From Carboxylicivirga longa (lineage in GTDB: Bacteria > Bacteroidota > Bacteroidia > Bacteroidales > Marinilabiliaceae): DNA of 64,000 nucleotides. Positions 53,421-62,900 of this stretch are shown here, piece after piece (position 1 is the first letter of the stretch; each line of letters opens with the position of its first letter). The notes under the pieces are model-generated. The model was not told where the DNA came from. It was given only the letters and a program-made list of their open reading frames with translations, and did not search any database. The position numbers and the translations under genes are program-made. Location: assembly GCF_050589825.1 (NCBI RefSeq), contig NZ_JBNGOZ010000005.1, positions 1 to 64,000 of the forward strand. The letters are read 5' to 3'.

Positions 53421-54854
53421 TTAGGGTTCATCAATCTCTTCAATTTTTATCTGCTGCCGCTGGCGGGTGGGTAGGAGCGACAGGCGCATCTTCCTGCGAG
53501 GTTTACGGGGTATGGTGGGACGATGTAACAGGGATATGTACCAGGCCATGAGACCCAGCCCTTTGGCAATGCTTGACAGGCTGATGGCCCACCATATGCC
53601 GAGCATGCCAAGGTACTTCTCTAAGGATAGCACCATGGCGGCAGGCACACGGGCACCGGTGAATACGATGCCTACAATAGAGGGCGGCACCGTTTGTCCG
53701 ATACCATTGAAAGCCCCACGAGTGATGATTTCAATAATCATAAAAACCTGCGAAACAGCCAGTATCTTTAGGTAGGTGATGCCCATCTGCAGGGCATCTG
53801 GCTCGCGCAGGAAAAGGCCGAATATTTCCCTGCCAAAAATTATGAATGCAACGGTGACCAGTGTGCCCAGGAAAATGCCGATGCCCAGCGTGGTGTAATA
53901 TCCGCGTTTGATGCGATGCCAGTTGTTGGCACCAAAGTTTTGGCCGGTAAAGGTACCCAAGGCTGTTGCAAAACCCGATGAGGTCATCCATGAGATGGCT
54001 TCTATTTGAGCCCCCACACTTTGTACCGCAATGGGCACATCGCCCCACTTGGTAATCATGCGTGCCAGTATAAGAGCAAAGCAGGCAAAAAGAGCACTCT
54101 CGGCAGCTACCGGGGTGCCCAGCTTGAAAATTTTCAGCGATATGTCTTTGTTTAGGCGGAAGCGTTTGAAATCCGGATCCATTATTTCTTTCATCCACAC
54201 AAAACGGATGATGAAGATGATAAATACAACCAACTGAGCGATAACGGTGGCCCAGGCAGCTCCGTCCACACCCATTGCCGGCAAAAAACCAATGCCAAAT
54301 ATCATTAGCGGATCGAGCAACATGTTAAGTCCCAGTCCTACCAGTAAATAATAAAAAGGAAGGCGGCTATTGCCTGCACCGTTGTATATACCTTGGAAGG
54401 TGGGGTTGATAAAAGTAAAGAGGAAGCCCAGAGATACGATGCGTAAATAGCCAATGGCATCAACTTCAACCTTAATAGCCGATAAGCGAAAAATTCCGAT
54501 GAGTTGTGGAGCAAATACCAGAACAATAAGCACTAAGGTGGTCGATAACAGCAATGCCCAAAAGAGGGAGTGACGGGCAAAGCGAGCTGCAGTCTCTGTC
54601 TCTTTTCGCCCAATAGCCTGTGAGACACCCACTTCGGCGCCAATGCGCGTGACAAGTAAAATAGACATCCCCAGCCAGATATAAAATCCGGCACTGCCAA
54701 CTGAGGCCACGGCATCGCTACCCAACTGACCCAGCCAGATCATATCCGTTAGGTTATAAGCCATCTGCATAAGTGAGGTGCCTATAATGGGGAGCGCCAG
54801 GGTGAGTAGTTGCCGGAAAATAGGCCCTCTTGTTAAGTCAACCGTCTTGTTCAT
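53421..54854 (-). CDS. MATE-family multidrug efflux transporter
   Basis: A 477-residue inner-membrane antiporter of the MATE/NorM family with 12 hydrophobic segments. The N-terminal repeat begins LTLALPIIGTSLMQMAYNLTDMIWLG and the second repeat begins after residue 240. It exports cationic drugs using Na+ or H+. The ATG at 54854 (MNKTVDL) is chosen since the 25 codons before it are not hydrophobic and lack family similarity. It is linked to MnmD at its 3' end. Confidence 0.9.
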   Translation of the reverse strand: MNKTVDLTRGPIFRQLLTLALPIIGTSLMQMAYNLTDMIWLGQLGSDAVASVGSAGFYIWLGMSILLVTRIGAEVGVSQAIGRKETETAARFARHSLFWALLLSTTLVLIVLVFAPQLIGIFRLSAIKVEVDAIGYLRIVSLGFLFTFINPTFQGIYNGAGNSRLPFYYLLVGLGLNMLLDPLMIFGIGFLPAMGVDGAAWATVIAQLVVFIIFIIRFVWMKEIMDPDFKRFRLNKDISLKIFKLGTPVAAESALFACFALILARMITKWGDVPIAVQSVGAQIEAISWMTSSGFATALGTFTGQNFGANNWHRIKRGYYTTLGIGIFLGTLVTVAFIIFGREIFGLFLREPDALQMGITYLKILAVSQVFMIIEIITRGAFNGIGQTVPPSIVGIVFTGARVPAAMVLSLEKYLGMLGIWWAISLSSIAKGLGLMAWYISLLHRPTIPRKPRRKMRLSLLPTRQRQQIKIEEIDEP

Positions 54855-54993
54855 AGTGGCTGCGAAGATACACCTATTTGGTGGAATGCTGTCGATTTTT
54901 TTTTGAGTGAGCTTTCTCACAATGGTCAAGAGTGCTGCAAATGGGAGTCATTGGTTCGCATTATAAATATTAACTTGCCGTCGGATAGAAGAG

Positions 54994-56067
54994 ATGTTGC
55001 AACGAAAAATTATACATATCGATATGGATGCCTTTTTTGCTTCCGTTGAGCAGCGTGACTTTCCTGAATTAAGAGGGAAACCGGTTGCTGTGGGTGGCAA
55101 TAGTGAGCGGGGAGTGATTGCAGCAGCCAGTTACGAAGCACGGAAATTCGGTGTGCGTTCGGCCATGCCATCCAAAGTAGCTGCGCGTCTTTGTCCTAAG
55201 CTTATCTTTCAAAAGCATCGCTTTGAGGTGTATAAAGCTGTATCGCAACAGATACGTGCCATTTTTTTTGAATATACTGATTTAGTTGAACCTCTATCGT
55301 TGGATGAGGCATTTTTGGATGTGACAACCAATAAGAAAGGGATTGAATCGGCTACGCAGGTGGCGCGTGAGATAAAACAGAAGATATTTGACACAACGCA
55401 GTTAACAGCCTCTGCAGGGGTGAGTGTGAATAAGTTTTTGGCCAAGGTGGCAAGCGACCAGCGTAAGCCCAACGGAATTTTTGTGGTTAAGCCCGGAGGT
55501 GTGCAGTCTTTTATTGAGCAGTTGCCCATCGAAAAGTTTTTTGGGGTGGGAAAGAAAACAGCCTGGAAAATGCATCAGCTCGATATTCATAAGGGCAGGG
55601 ATCTGCTGCGCTTTGATTTGCCGCGTATGATGCATTACTTTGGGAAGGCCGGGCAATATTTTTACGATATTGCACGTGGGATAGATGAGCGCCCGGTCAG
55701 GCCGCATCGTGAGCGTAAATCGGTAGGCATCGAAAATACTTTTAGTAAAGACCTGGTAGATGACCAGCAGATACAAATGGAACTGAGTCGGCTCAAAGAA
55801 GGTTTATTGGGGCGTTTGCTTAAAAGTGCCAAGCAAGGAAAAACATTAACCCTTAAGGTGAAGTTTGATAATTTTGAACAGATCAGTCGTTCAAAAACGA
55901 TTGATGATGTCATCGATAAGAAGCTGTTAGATGCACTGGTTGCAGATTTGCTTAGTGAAGCCCCATTAAACCGACCGATACGGCTCCTGGGGCTTACTGT
56001 TTCTAACTTTAAAGAGGCCCATGAGGAGCCTGAGGCCTTACAGCTGAGCATTAACTTTAAATACTAG
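54994..56067 (+). CDS. dinB: DNA polymerase IV (Y-family)
   Basis: A 357-residue translesion polymerase. Catalytic residues are Asp10 in HIDMDAFFASVEQRD and Asp104-Glu105 in PLSLDEAFLDV; GKPVAVGG, SYEARKFGVRSAMPS and the SAGVSVNKFLAKVASD segment are standard. Little-finger domain is at the C-terminus; no obvious beta-clamp peptide was checked. No LexA-type box is evident upstream. Its stop overlaps the end of the convergent FMN-binding gene by four bases. Confidence 0.95.
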   Translation: MLQRKIIHIDMDAFFASVEQRDFPELRGKPVAVGGNSERGVIAAASYEARKFGVRSAMPSKVAARLCPKLIFQKHRFEVYKAVSQQIRAIFFEYTDLVEPLSLDEAFLDVTTNKKGIESATQVAREIKQKIFDTTQLTASAGVSVNKFLAKVASDQRKPNGIFVVKPGGVQSFIEQLPIEKFFGVGKKTAWKMHQLDIHKGRDLLRFDLPRMMHYFGKAGQYFYDIARGIDERPVRPHRERKSVGIENTFSKDLVDDQQIQMELSRLKEGLLGRLLKSAKQGKTLTLKVKFDNFEQISRSKTIDDVIDKKLLDALVADLLSEAPLNRPIRLLGLTVSNFKEAHEEPEALQLSINFKY

Positions 56068-56633
56068 GAGGAAGGAAGGTGTTTACTGATTATTTGTGTT
56101 TTCTCCCTTATGTCACGCGTGATTTCGTGGGCTGATATGGTGGCACCTGAAATGGAGTCGATCGTTTTACCTACTTCCAATTCCTTATCATCCTTGTGAT
56201 AGCCTATAAACTGTTTAAGCCACCCTTTAGCAGTTACTTCGTGGCCATGGGTGGCTTGATAATTGAAGACCTTAACACTTCTAACTTCACCGTTTCGATT
56301 GAATACCACCAGGTAATCAAAGTACTCCGAGGGGCCATTTTCCGACAAGGGGTTGGGCATGGAGCAGCCGCCTGCACGGCAGCTGTTCACACGACCAATG
56401 TACATGTATTTAATTTCAGCATCAGGATTGTCGCAGGAAATATTAAAAAACTTACCTTCCATGCTCGCTGCGTCATCTTTCGTCAAGGTCAATTCTGTTA
56501 ATTGTGGATTACTCAGGTTTAAGCTTTTCACAAGCGTCTTATGGATGGCTCTGTGCTTGTAGTTAATATCTCCACGCCCTAAAGCTGCAAAGCTTAGGGT
56601 TAATAATGCAATAACTAATACTGACTGTTTCAT
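56064..56633 (-). CDS. Exported FMN-binding-domain protein (flavinylation motif)
   Basis: A 189-residue exported protein: signal peptide (1-20), and a C-terminal FMN-binding domain like RnfG/NqrC. The sequence DSISGAT (159-165) matches the ApbE flavinylation motif Dxx(S/T)GA(S/T), with Thr165 as the probable FMN-linked residue. An unusual NSCRAGGC block (Cys85, Cys90) may hold a disulfide or metal. It is co-transcribed with the porin gene (five bases upstream); together they suggest an extracytoplasmic redox role, such as electron transfer across the outer membrane. This is an inference from family and context. Confidence 0.82.
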   Translation of the reverse strand: MKQSVLVIALLTLSFAALGRGDINYKHRAIHKTLVKSLNLSNPQLTELTLTKDDAASMEGKFFNISCDNPDAEIKYMYIGRVNSCRAGGCSMPNPLSENGPSEYFDYLVVFNRNGEVRSVKVFNYQATHGHEVTAKGWLKQFIGYHKDDKELEVGKTIDSISGATISAHEITRDIREKTQIISKHLPSS

Positions 56634-56638
56634 AATTT

Positions 56639-57829
56639 TTAAAACATTACACCAAATCCGGCATTAAACGTCTTTGCATATTCATTATCTGCAGCTGACT
56701 TAACAAATTGCATGTCTGCTTTTAACACTGCATTTTGTGTTAGTTTCAAAGTTAATCCTGTAGTAATTGCCTTAATATCATAGGCATTATTTTGTAGCAA
56801 ATCACCCGCTGTTTTACTATGGGTATCATAAGCTTCGTAGCGTACAAAAGGAATCAGCCCAGTCTTTACGCCGTCAAGATGTTTAAACACATTGTAGGCA
56901 GCTTCCAGGTAGTAGCCATACATGGCGCTCCCTAAGTCATTACCTGTAAATTCATTGTATTGTTTCGTGTTTGAAAGTGATGTGTGGTAGTATTGGCCTC
57001 GTAACTGTAGCCCACCATAAGTGTAGCGTGCATCCAGGCCAATCATTGCCATACCAACCACCGATGAGTCTGCTTTGGCAAGGGCATCTTTATCGTTTTT
57101 GTCTATCCCATCGTAAAGGGTACTTTGTGTATTGCCAAAATAGCCCGATAATCCAATGTTGAGACCACGAATGCCAAAGTATTCAATTCTACCGGCGAAG
57201 TTGGGTGAGCTAATGTAGGCTTCAGCTCCTTTCTGACGGCCTTTGCGAAGGCCATTTTTGCCACTGAACTTACCACTGCTGTCATAGCCGTTAAATCCGC
57301 CTACCACATAGGCTTGATAGCGCATTGATACTGGTAAAATATTGCCGGTGAAGCCGGCCCCGATTTCACGCCAGGTCGTTGGTGCAATGTATTTATCAAT
57401 TAAGGGGCGCTCTACGCCATTAAAAGTGTTGGGCTCATGATATTCGTTTACAATGCCCATAGGGATGAGCATCAAACCGCCTCTAAGTTGAAAAGCATTG
57501 CTTAGTTTGTGCTGTATAAAAGCTTGTTCTACATATACTTCTTTTACATGCTCAAATTCCAGTTCCGAAATAAATTGGGTTTTTTCGTTGAAGTTGTAAC
57601 CCAAAAGCATTACTATTCTGTGTACATCTAATTTACCATTGTTGTGGGTGTCAGCATTTAACTGCTGATTATAATGTACCTCACCATATCCGCCAATGGT
57701 CAGCCCCTGCGATGTTTTCAGCATGCGCTGAGCAGCGTTCAAATGCGGTTCACCAATTTCGTTTTCCTGTGCTTTTGTGCCAATCAGCGTGGCGCTTGCA
57801 ATGATCATTAAAAGTAAAATCTTCTTCAT
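56639..57829 (-). CDS. Outer-membrane porin (phosphate-selective OprO/P-like)
   Basis: A 396-residue exported beta-barrel. A signal peptide ends at AQ (about residue 21), followed by a helical stretch and regular amphipathic strands: GLTIGGYGEVHYNQQL, HRIVMLLGYNFNEKTQFISELEFEH, then FRL-like terminal FNAGFGVMF ending in Phe. This fits porin O/P-type barrels. It is first in the operon with the FMN-binding protein. Confidence 0.82.
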   Translation of the reverse strand: MKKILLLMIIASATLIGTKAQENEIGEPHLNAAQRMLKTSQGLTIGGYGEVHYNQQLNADTHNNGKLDVHRIVMLLGYNFNEKTQFISELEFEHVKEVYVEQAFIQHKLSNAFQLRGGLMLIPMGIVNEYHEPNTFNGVERPLIDKYIAPTTWREIGAGFTGNILPVSMRYQAYVVGGFNGYDSSGKFSGKNGLRKGRQKGAEAYISSPNFAGRIEYFGIRGLNIGLSGYFGNTQSTLYDGIDKNDKDALAKADSSVVGMAMIGLDARYTYGGLQLRGQYYHTSLSNTKQYNEFTGNDLGSAMYGYYLEAAYNVFKHLDGVKTGLIPFVRYEAYDTHSKTAGDLLQNNAYDIKAITTGLTLKLTQNAVLKADMQFVKSAADNEYAKTFNAGFGVMF

Positions 57830-57903
57830 CTTTCCTTCGCGTTATTAAATACCCTTCTCTTTTATCTAAAAAGAATATGGATAGTGAATTTTATATTTCG
57901 GTA

Positions 57904-57911
57904 CAAAAATA
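57904..57911 (-). promoter_or_regulatory. -7 element of the porin/FMN-protein operon
   Basis: Minus-strand TATTTTTG, an exact TAnnTTTG match about 75 bases before the porin ATG, without a clear -33 TTTG, which is consistent with activator dependence. Confidence 0.45.
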
Positions 57912-57960
57912 CGTGATGGAGTGATGCTGTAATATCCCCAGATATTGGGAAATTATGGTT

Positions 57961-57973
57961 TGACACAGTGTCA
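57961..57973. promoter_or_regulatory. Perfect palindrome TGACAC-A-GTGTCA upstream of the porin operon
   Basis: A 13-base inverted repeat with six-base arms. Its centre is about 60 bases upstream of the -7 element at 57904-57911, a distance used by class I activators. The binding protein is unknown. Confidence 0.5.
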
Positions 57974-58123
57974 GCCTGTACTTTTAATCTGCGGTTAATT
58001 TATCCTAGAGGCTTGGTTACTAGCAGTTAGTTCTGAAAGTTCTATATTAATTAAGCATATTCGCAACAGTTCTTTATAAGCAATTTACGCTGGATAACTG
58101 TTCTCAAAAACTTATTAAACGCT

Positions 58124-58155
58124 CTACTGGGGGATGTGCACATCCCTATTAGTAG
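58124..58155. repeat. Nested inverted repeat (16-base palindrome inside a longer stem)
   Basis: GGGATGTGCACATCCC (58131-58146) is a perfect palindrome and is flanked by CTACT (58124-58128) and AGTAG (58151-58155). It follows the terminator of the 58213 gene in that gene's direction, and precedes the porin operon. Confidence 0.5.
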
Positions 58156-58157
58156 GG

Positions 58158-58188
58158 ATAAAAAAACTTCCACCGTAATCGATGGAAG
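58158..58188 (-). terminator. Terminator of the 58213-58491 gene
   Basis: Minus-strand hairpin CTTCCATCG / CGGTGGAAG (one G-U) with AUUA loop, then a T-run of about seven. Confidence 0.82.
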
Positions 58189-58212
58189 CTTAAATTTAAT
58201 CTCTTGTGCTTT

Positions 58213-58491
58213 TTACAATGCGTTGGTCTCTTCTGAGATGCTCAGAAATGATTCCATCATGTCCTTTCTCAGTTTGCGATAGAACGCTTTTACCAACTTG
58301 GGATTGTCCTTGCCATCGGGGTGATTGGCTTTGGCCACCAGGTTGTTTCTGAATTCAATGGCTTTTACCATCACTTCGGCAATCTTATCATTATCGACAT
58401 CTTCCTTAACCAATTGTTTTACATAGGCCTCCGTAACTAATTCGGAGGCTAAAAAGTTGATGTCTTTTTTTAATTCTCTAACATTTGCCAT
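58213..58491 (-). CDS. Small conserved hypothetical protein
   Basis: A 92-residue helical, soluble protein (MANVRELKKDINFLASEL..., with a KAFYRKLRKDMMESFLSIS C-terminal helix). No known domain. It has an even charge distribution and no signal peptide. The ATG at 58491 is preferred over one ten codons earlier because the earlier codons (VFNTLNHNN) look like leader. Monocistronic with its own terminator. Similar small proteins are found in Bacteroidota genomes, to my recollection. Confidence 0.65.
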   Translation of the reverse strand: MANVRELKKDINFLASELVTEAYVKQLVKEDVDNDKIAEVMVKAIEFRNNLVAKANHPDGKDNPKLVKAFYRKLRKDMMESFLSISEETNAL

Positions 58492-58731
58492 ATTATTATG
58501 ATTTAATGTATTAAATACCATGCAAATGTAAATATTAATTGGAAGAAACGAAATAGGAGTCTTCTTTCTGTATTTTAAATCTTTTTAATCTCAAAAAGGT
58601 GTGGTTAATTATTTGTGCTTTAATGGCTTTGTGTTATAAGCAAATTGATAATGCACCTAAACAATCCTACATTTCTTTTTGTTGTCAAACAATAGTTTTG
58701 TTTTCATTAGTATTGTATGGATCTATTGAAA

Positions 58732-58763
58732 TTGGTTAATACTTTTTGATTTGCTTATCTTTG
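58732..58763 (+). promoter_or_regulatory. Promoter of the small outer-membrane protein gene
   Basis: TTGG at 58732-58735, 20-base spacer, exact TATCTTTG at 58756-58763; ATG at 58798. Confidence 0.5.
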
Positions 58764-58797
58764 TAGGTTTTTAATTTATAATAATAAATATTGATGT

Positions 58798-59241
58798 ATG
58801 AAAAAGGTAGTTTTACTTATTGCATTATTGGTGGGTATTGTGTCGCATAGTAATGCGCAAGAGGTAGGTTTACGTTTTGGTGGTTCCAATGGTTTAGGCG
58901 GTGTTGCAATCGATGGTGTTTTCTCCATGGGTCAATTTAGTCGTGTTCATGCCGATTTGGCCTTTTGGGATGGTTATATGGGTATTGATGGTCTGTGGGA
59001 TTTTATCTACCGCCCATTAGGAGAAGAAGCGTTCAACTGGTATGTTGGAGTAGGACCCTCGTTGCTTGTTGGTGATGACTTTTGGTTGGGTGTTTCCGGT
59101 GAAGTGGGTTTAGAATATGGATTTAAGGAGGTTCCCCTTGTATTGGGTATTGATTGGCGCCCCACCTTCTGGGTGATTGATGATACACATTTGGGTGTTG
59201 ATTCGTTTGGGCTTAACATTCGTTGGGCTTTTGGTAAGTAA
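58798..59241 (+). CDS. Small outer-membrane beta-barrel-like protein
   Basis: A 147-residue exported protein: signal peptide (1-20, ending SNAQ) followed by short alternating strands (GLRFGGSNGLGGVAIDGVFSM, WYVGVGPSLLVG, GLNIRWAFGK), typical of an eight-stranded outer-membrane barrel. Function unknown. It has a strong promoter and terminator of its own. Confidence 0.75.
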   Translation: MKKVVLLIALLVGIVSHSNAQEVGLRFGGSNGLGGVAIDGVFSMGQFSRVHADLAFWDGYMGIDGLWDFIYRPLGEEAFNWYVGVGPSLLVGDDFWLGVSGEVGLEYGFKEVPLVLGIDWRPTFWVIDDTHLGVDSFGLNIRWAFGK

Positions 59242-59267
59242 GAGATTTGGTATTTAGTATGACATGG

Positions 59268-59296
59268 GGCTCATCACGTTGTGGTGAGCCTTTTTT
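59268..59296 (+). terminator. Rho-independent terminator after the barrel gene
   Basis: GGCTCATCAC (59268-59277) pairs with GTGGTGAGCC (59281-59290) with one G-U, three-base loop, then six T. Confidence 0.88.
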
Positions 59297-59436
59297 GGTC
59301 ATTGCACGGTATATTGATGGCGGCTGAAAGCTAAAATGTTAGTCGCATCAATATTGTTATCTATTAAATATTGTCGTTAATCATCAAAAAACCGGCGTTT
59401 GCCAAATGTGTAAGTAATAAGTGTCACTGGCAGAAG
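59297..59436. other. Intergenic sequence before the candidate small RNA
   Basis: 140 AT-rich bases with no gene or clear structure. Confidence 0.3.
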
Positions 59437-59469
59437 TTGTTTAGCAGGCCTTTGTTATCTTTGGACTTA

Positions 59470-59580
59470 CAAAGTTAAAAGAAAAGAATATTTCATTAAT
59501 TAAAGATATCCGTTACTACCTAACCCAAATTGTAGAAACACGTAGTAAGTAAAAGGCTTTCGATCGGAAGCCTTTTTTTT
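59470..59580 (+). ncRNA. Candidate small RNA with its own promoter and terminator
   Basis: An exact -7 element TATCTTTG (59456-59463), with GTTG at 59436-59439 as a possible upstream box, predicts a start near 59470. About 111 bases later is a strong terminator: AGGCTTTC (59554-59561), GATC loop, GGAAGCCT (59566-59573) and eight T. There is no ATG and no significant reading frame between them. The RNA can fold internally (TTACTAC 59513-59519 with GTAGTAA 59542-59548). No known RNA family is recognised; it could be a regulatory small RNA. Confidence 0.55.
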
Positions 59581-59969
59581 ATGCCTTAATACATGAAAAT
59601 GTTAGGTATTTGATTGTTATTCGGCATAAGTTGAGCGCTAGGTTGTTTAATGTTAGCATTAATATTTCGGAATATGTTTACGCTATGCTAATTCAGTGAT
59701 TAGCAATGACCTGTAGTGCATAATTGAAAAATCCTTAATTAAGTACGTCTTTTTTGCAACATTCTAGTAACATAGTCAGTATTATAGTATAGCTGGAAGT
59801 AAGAATGATGAGGATGTAGTATTTCTCCTCTGCGGCTCATTGGGGCGGGCTGTTAATTACAAGTAGCTAATGTTGATTGAGTTGGGATATTTATATAGAT
59901 GCCATTGAAGAATTATTGTGCACTCTTATAATAAGATGCAGATAATGATAGTGACCTAATATAAGTTCT
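59581..59969. other. Intergenic leader before the giant repeat protein
   Basis: About 390 AT-rich bases without a gene or obvious -7/-33 promoter. It probably contains the promoter of the giant protein, but I cannot place it. Confidence 0.3.
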
Positions 59970-62900
59970 ATGCGAAAGAAGCTTTTTGTTACTTGTTATT
60001 TGATAATGCTGTTTGCTTGTGCCCAGGCGCAGGTGGGCAGAGAGTTTTGGTTTGCGGCACCCGATGTGAGCTCGGGGCATGGCGATGATCCTATCGTATT
60101 TCGTATCACGGCCATTGAGCAGGATGCTAACATAACTGTTAGTATGCCGGCCGACGGAGGTCGCATTATCAGTCAGGTGCGTGTTGCTGCCAAAACACAA
60201 CAGCGCATTGACCTGGATAAGGATATGGTAGAGAATCATCCTTCTGATCAGGTCAATAACAAGGGTATTCTTATTACCTCCGATGCCGATATAACGGCCT
60301 ATTATGAGGTGGCCAACGGAGTTAATCCCGATAAGTTTACCCTGAAAGGACACAATGGTATAGGTAACGAGTTCTTTATACCTTCTCAAAATACCTTTCG
60401 AAATAAGCCGTTGAATCCAATTGGTGATGAAAAGGTAGATATTGTGGCCACAATGGATAACACAACCATTACCATTATACCAACAGTTGCTGTAGTTGGC
60501 CATCCTGCCAATAAGCCTTATACTATCGTCTTAAATAGAGCTCAGACTTATTGTATTGAAAATATCAATGATAGTGACGCTTCCTCTTCATTGGCAGGCA
60601 CTCATATTTCTTCCGATAAAAGCATTGCTGTTACCATAAGTGATGACAGTGTATGGCAAGGTAACGGTTTTGGTCCCTACGATTTGATTGGGGATCAGTT
60701 AATTCCAACGGCTGTCATCGGTACTGAATACATTGCTGTTAATACGAATCCTGATGACCGTACCATCAATAAATTGTATGTATTGGCCACTCAGGACGAT
60801 ACTTATGTTAGTGTTATCTATCAGTCCCAACGCATGGTGAAGCACTTAAATATGGGCGAGCAACTGGATTTGGATATTGAAGGAAATGCATTGTATGTGG
60901 AGGCAGATAAGCCGGTATACGCCTATCAGCTGGCCAGTTTGTGGAACAAGAGTGGAAATGAGATGGGAAGTGCTGTACTGCCCAGTGCCAGCTGTACGGG
61001 CTCTCGTACAGTTAGTTTCGTGCGTACCTTTACCCTCGACTTTTGGGTGCAGTTGCTAGCGCAACAAAAGGACTTGAATAATTTTGTGTTACGTAATCAG
61101 AGTGGTACCGTCCTCAATGACTTAAACAGCCTTGCGTGGGAAAAGGTAGAGGGTACGGGGGCAGATGGTGCCAATGAAACCTGGTATAGTGCTATTATAA
61201 AGCTTGATATAACCACCGGATCGCCTCACACCATTGAAAATACCGGGGGGCTGTTTCACATGAGTGTGCTGGACGAAAATCAGGGCAGTGTGAGCTATGG
61301 TTATTTTTCTTCCTTTGGTCAGCTAAGGGTCGAAGGACTTAATCAGGGCTGTCAGGGCGATGCAATTGTGCTGAGTACAACTACACCCATGAAAAGCTAT
61401 AACTGGTTCTCTGATTATAGTCCCAACACGGTGTTGTCCGACGAAGCTACGTTAAGTGTAACACAATCGGGGCGCTATTGGGTAACTGCCGAGGTAAATT
61501 TTGGCGGATGTAAACAGACTGACAGTATTGCCGTGGAATTTAAGATGCCGGAATTTGATTTGGGACCTGATACCATCGTATGCCCTGGAGAAACTGTTAA
61601 TATAACAGTTCCCGATGGATTGGGTAGTTACGAATGGTCCGATGGCTCATCGGATAATACCAATGCTGTTAGCGTGGCCGAAAATGAAACAAAAGAGGTG
61701 TGGCTAACCGTGACCGACGAGCTAAACTGTGCCAATACCGACCGTAAGCAGGTTGCTACCCATTCCTTACCTAATATTTCACTGTATTCAAATGCTGTTT
61801 GCATGGGTGAGCGTGTCGTGGCCGATACCACTAATATTGAACGTTTTGAGTGGTCGTTAAACGGCACGGTGTTAAATATTGATCAAACACAGAATTTCAT
61901 TGAGCCCAAAGTATCAGGAAGCTATCAACTTACTGTCTGGGGTGCCGAGGGTTGTTCTGTAAGCGAAACATTTGACATCACGGTACATCCTTTACCATCC
62001 TTTACCATGGCCGATCAATTGGGATGTTTGGCAGGCACTACCACTATTGAATCACCACTTAAGGGGGCTGGCTATTCCTACAAGTGGTCCGATGGTAGTA
62101 CCGGCAGTAACCTGGATGTAAACGTAGCCGGTGATTACAGCCTCGAAATAACTGATGCCAATGGATGTGCTGCAAGTGATGATTTTCACTTTGATTTTTT
62201 ACCTCCCAAACCCTTTGATTTAGGCGAAGACCGTGAAGAGTGTGCCGGCATTACATTAACGATCAATCAAGGAAGTGATTATAGCGATTATAAGTGGAGT
62301 TTTCAGAAGGAGGGTGTTGGAGATATCAGCGAGATTCCGGGAGCAACCGATTCGATGTATAAAATTGAAAATGCCACCCCTGAAAATAGCGGCCGCTATT
62401 ATGTAACGGCTATTGATAGAGATGGTTGTGCATTGGCGTCTGATGTACGTGTTTCATTTGTTGACGCGCCCGATCCTACGGTTTGGATCGATCAGGCACT
62501 TTGTGAAGGAAAGGAGATCACGGTTTCTGTATCAAGTGGATATGAGAATTACAGATGGTGGCGCGAAGATTTAATTACGGGTGATAGAACAGCGTTAAGC
62601 ACCTTTAATGATGCATCAAAAATATTAGTTTCTCAGGATGGGAAATACGAAGTGGAAGCGGTGATAGGCGGTTGTCAAAAAGTGAATGAAATTAAAGTAC
62701 TGGAGCATGCTAATCCTAGCGTCTCGTTGGTAGCCCCGGATAATAAGTGTTCCGAGACGACTGCAATTGTAAGTGTCGATAGTTTTACGCCTGGTAGCGG
62801 TGCCTTCGATTATTTGGTGTTTGATGGTGGCTTACGCCGCTACACCGATTGGAAGACTGCGGAGCTGGAAATAGAGCAAGCCGGTACCTACAGGGTAGAA

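Larger units (their letters stand above)
57830..58212. other. Intergenic regulatory region upstream of the porin/FMN operon
   Basis: 383 bases with no gene. It contains a -7 element, a perfect 13-base palindrome, a nested hairpin (58124-58155) and the terminator of the 58213 gene; each is listed separately. Confidence 0.6.

Noticed and set aside
59913..60503. 196-codon minus-strand frame opposite the giant protein start
   Set aside because: Antisense shadow of a well-supported exported protein; low-complexity composition.
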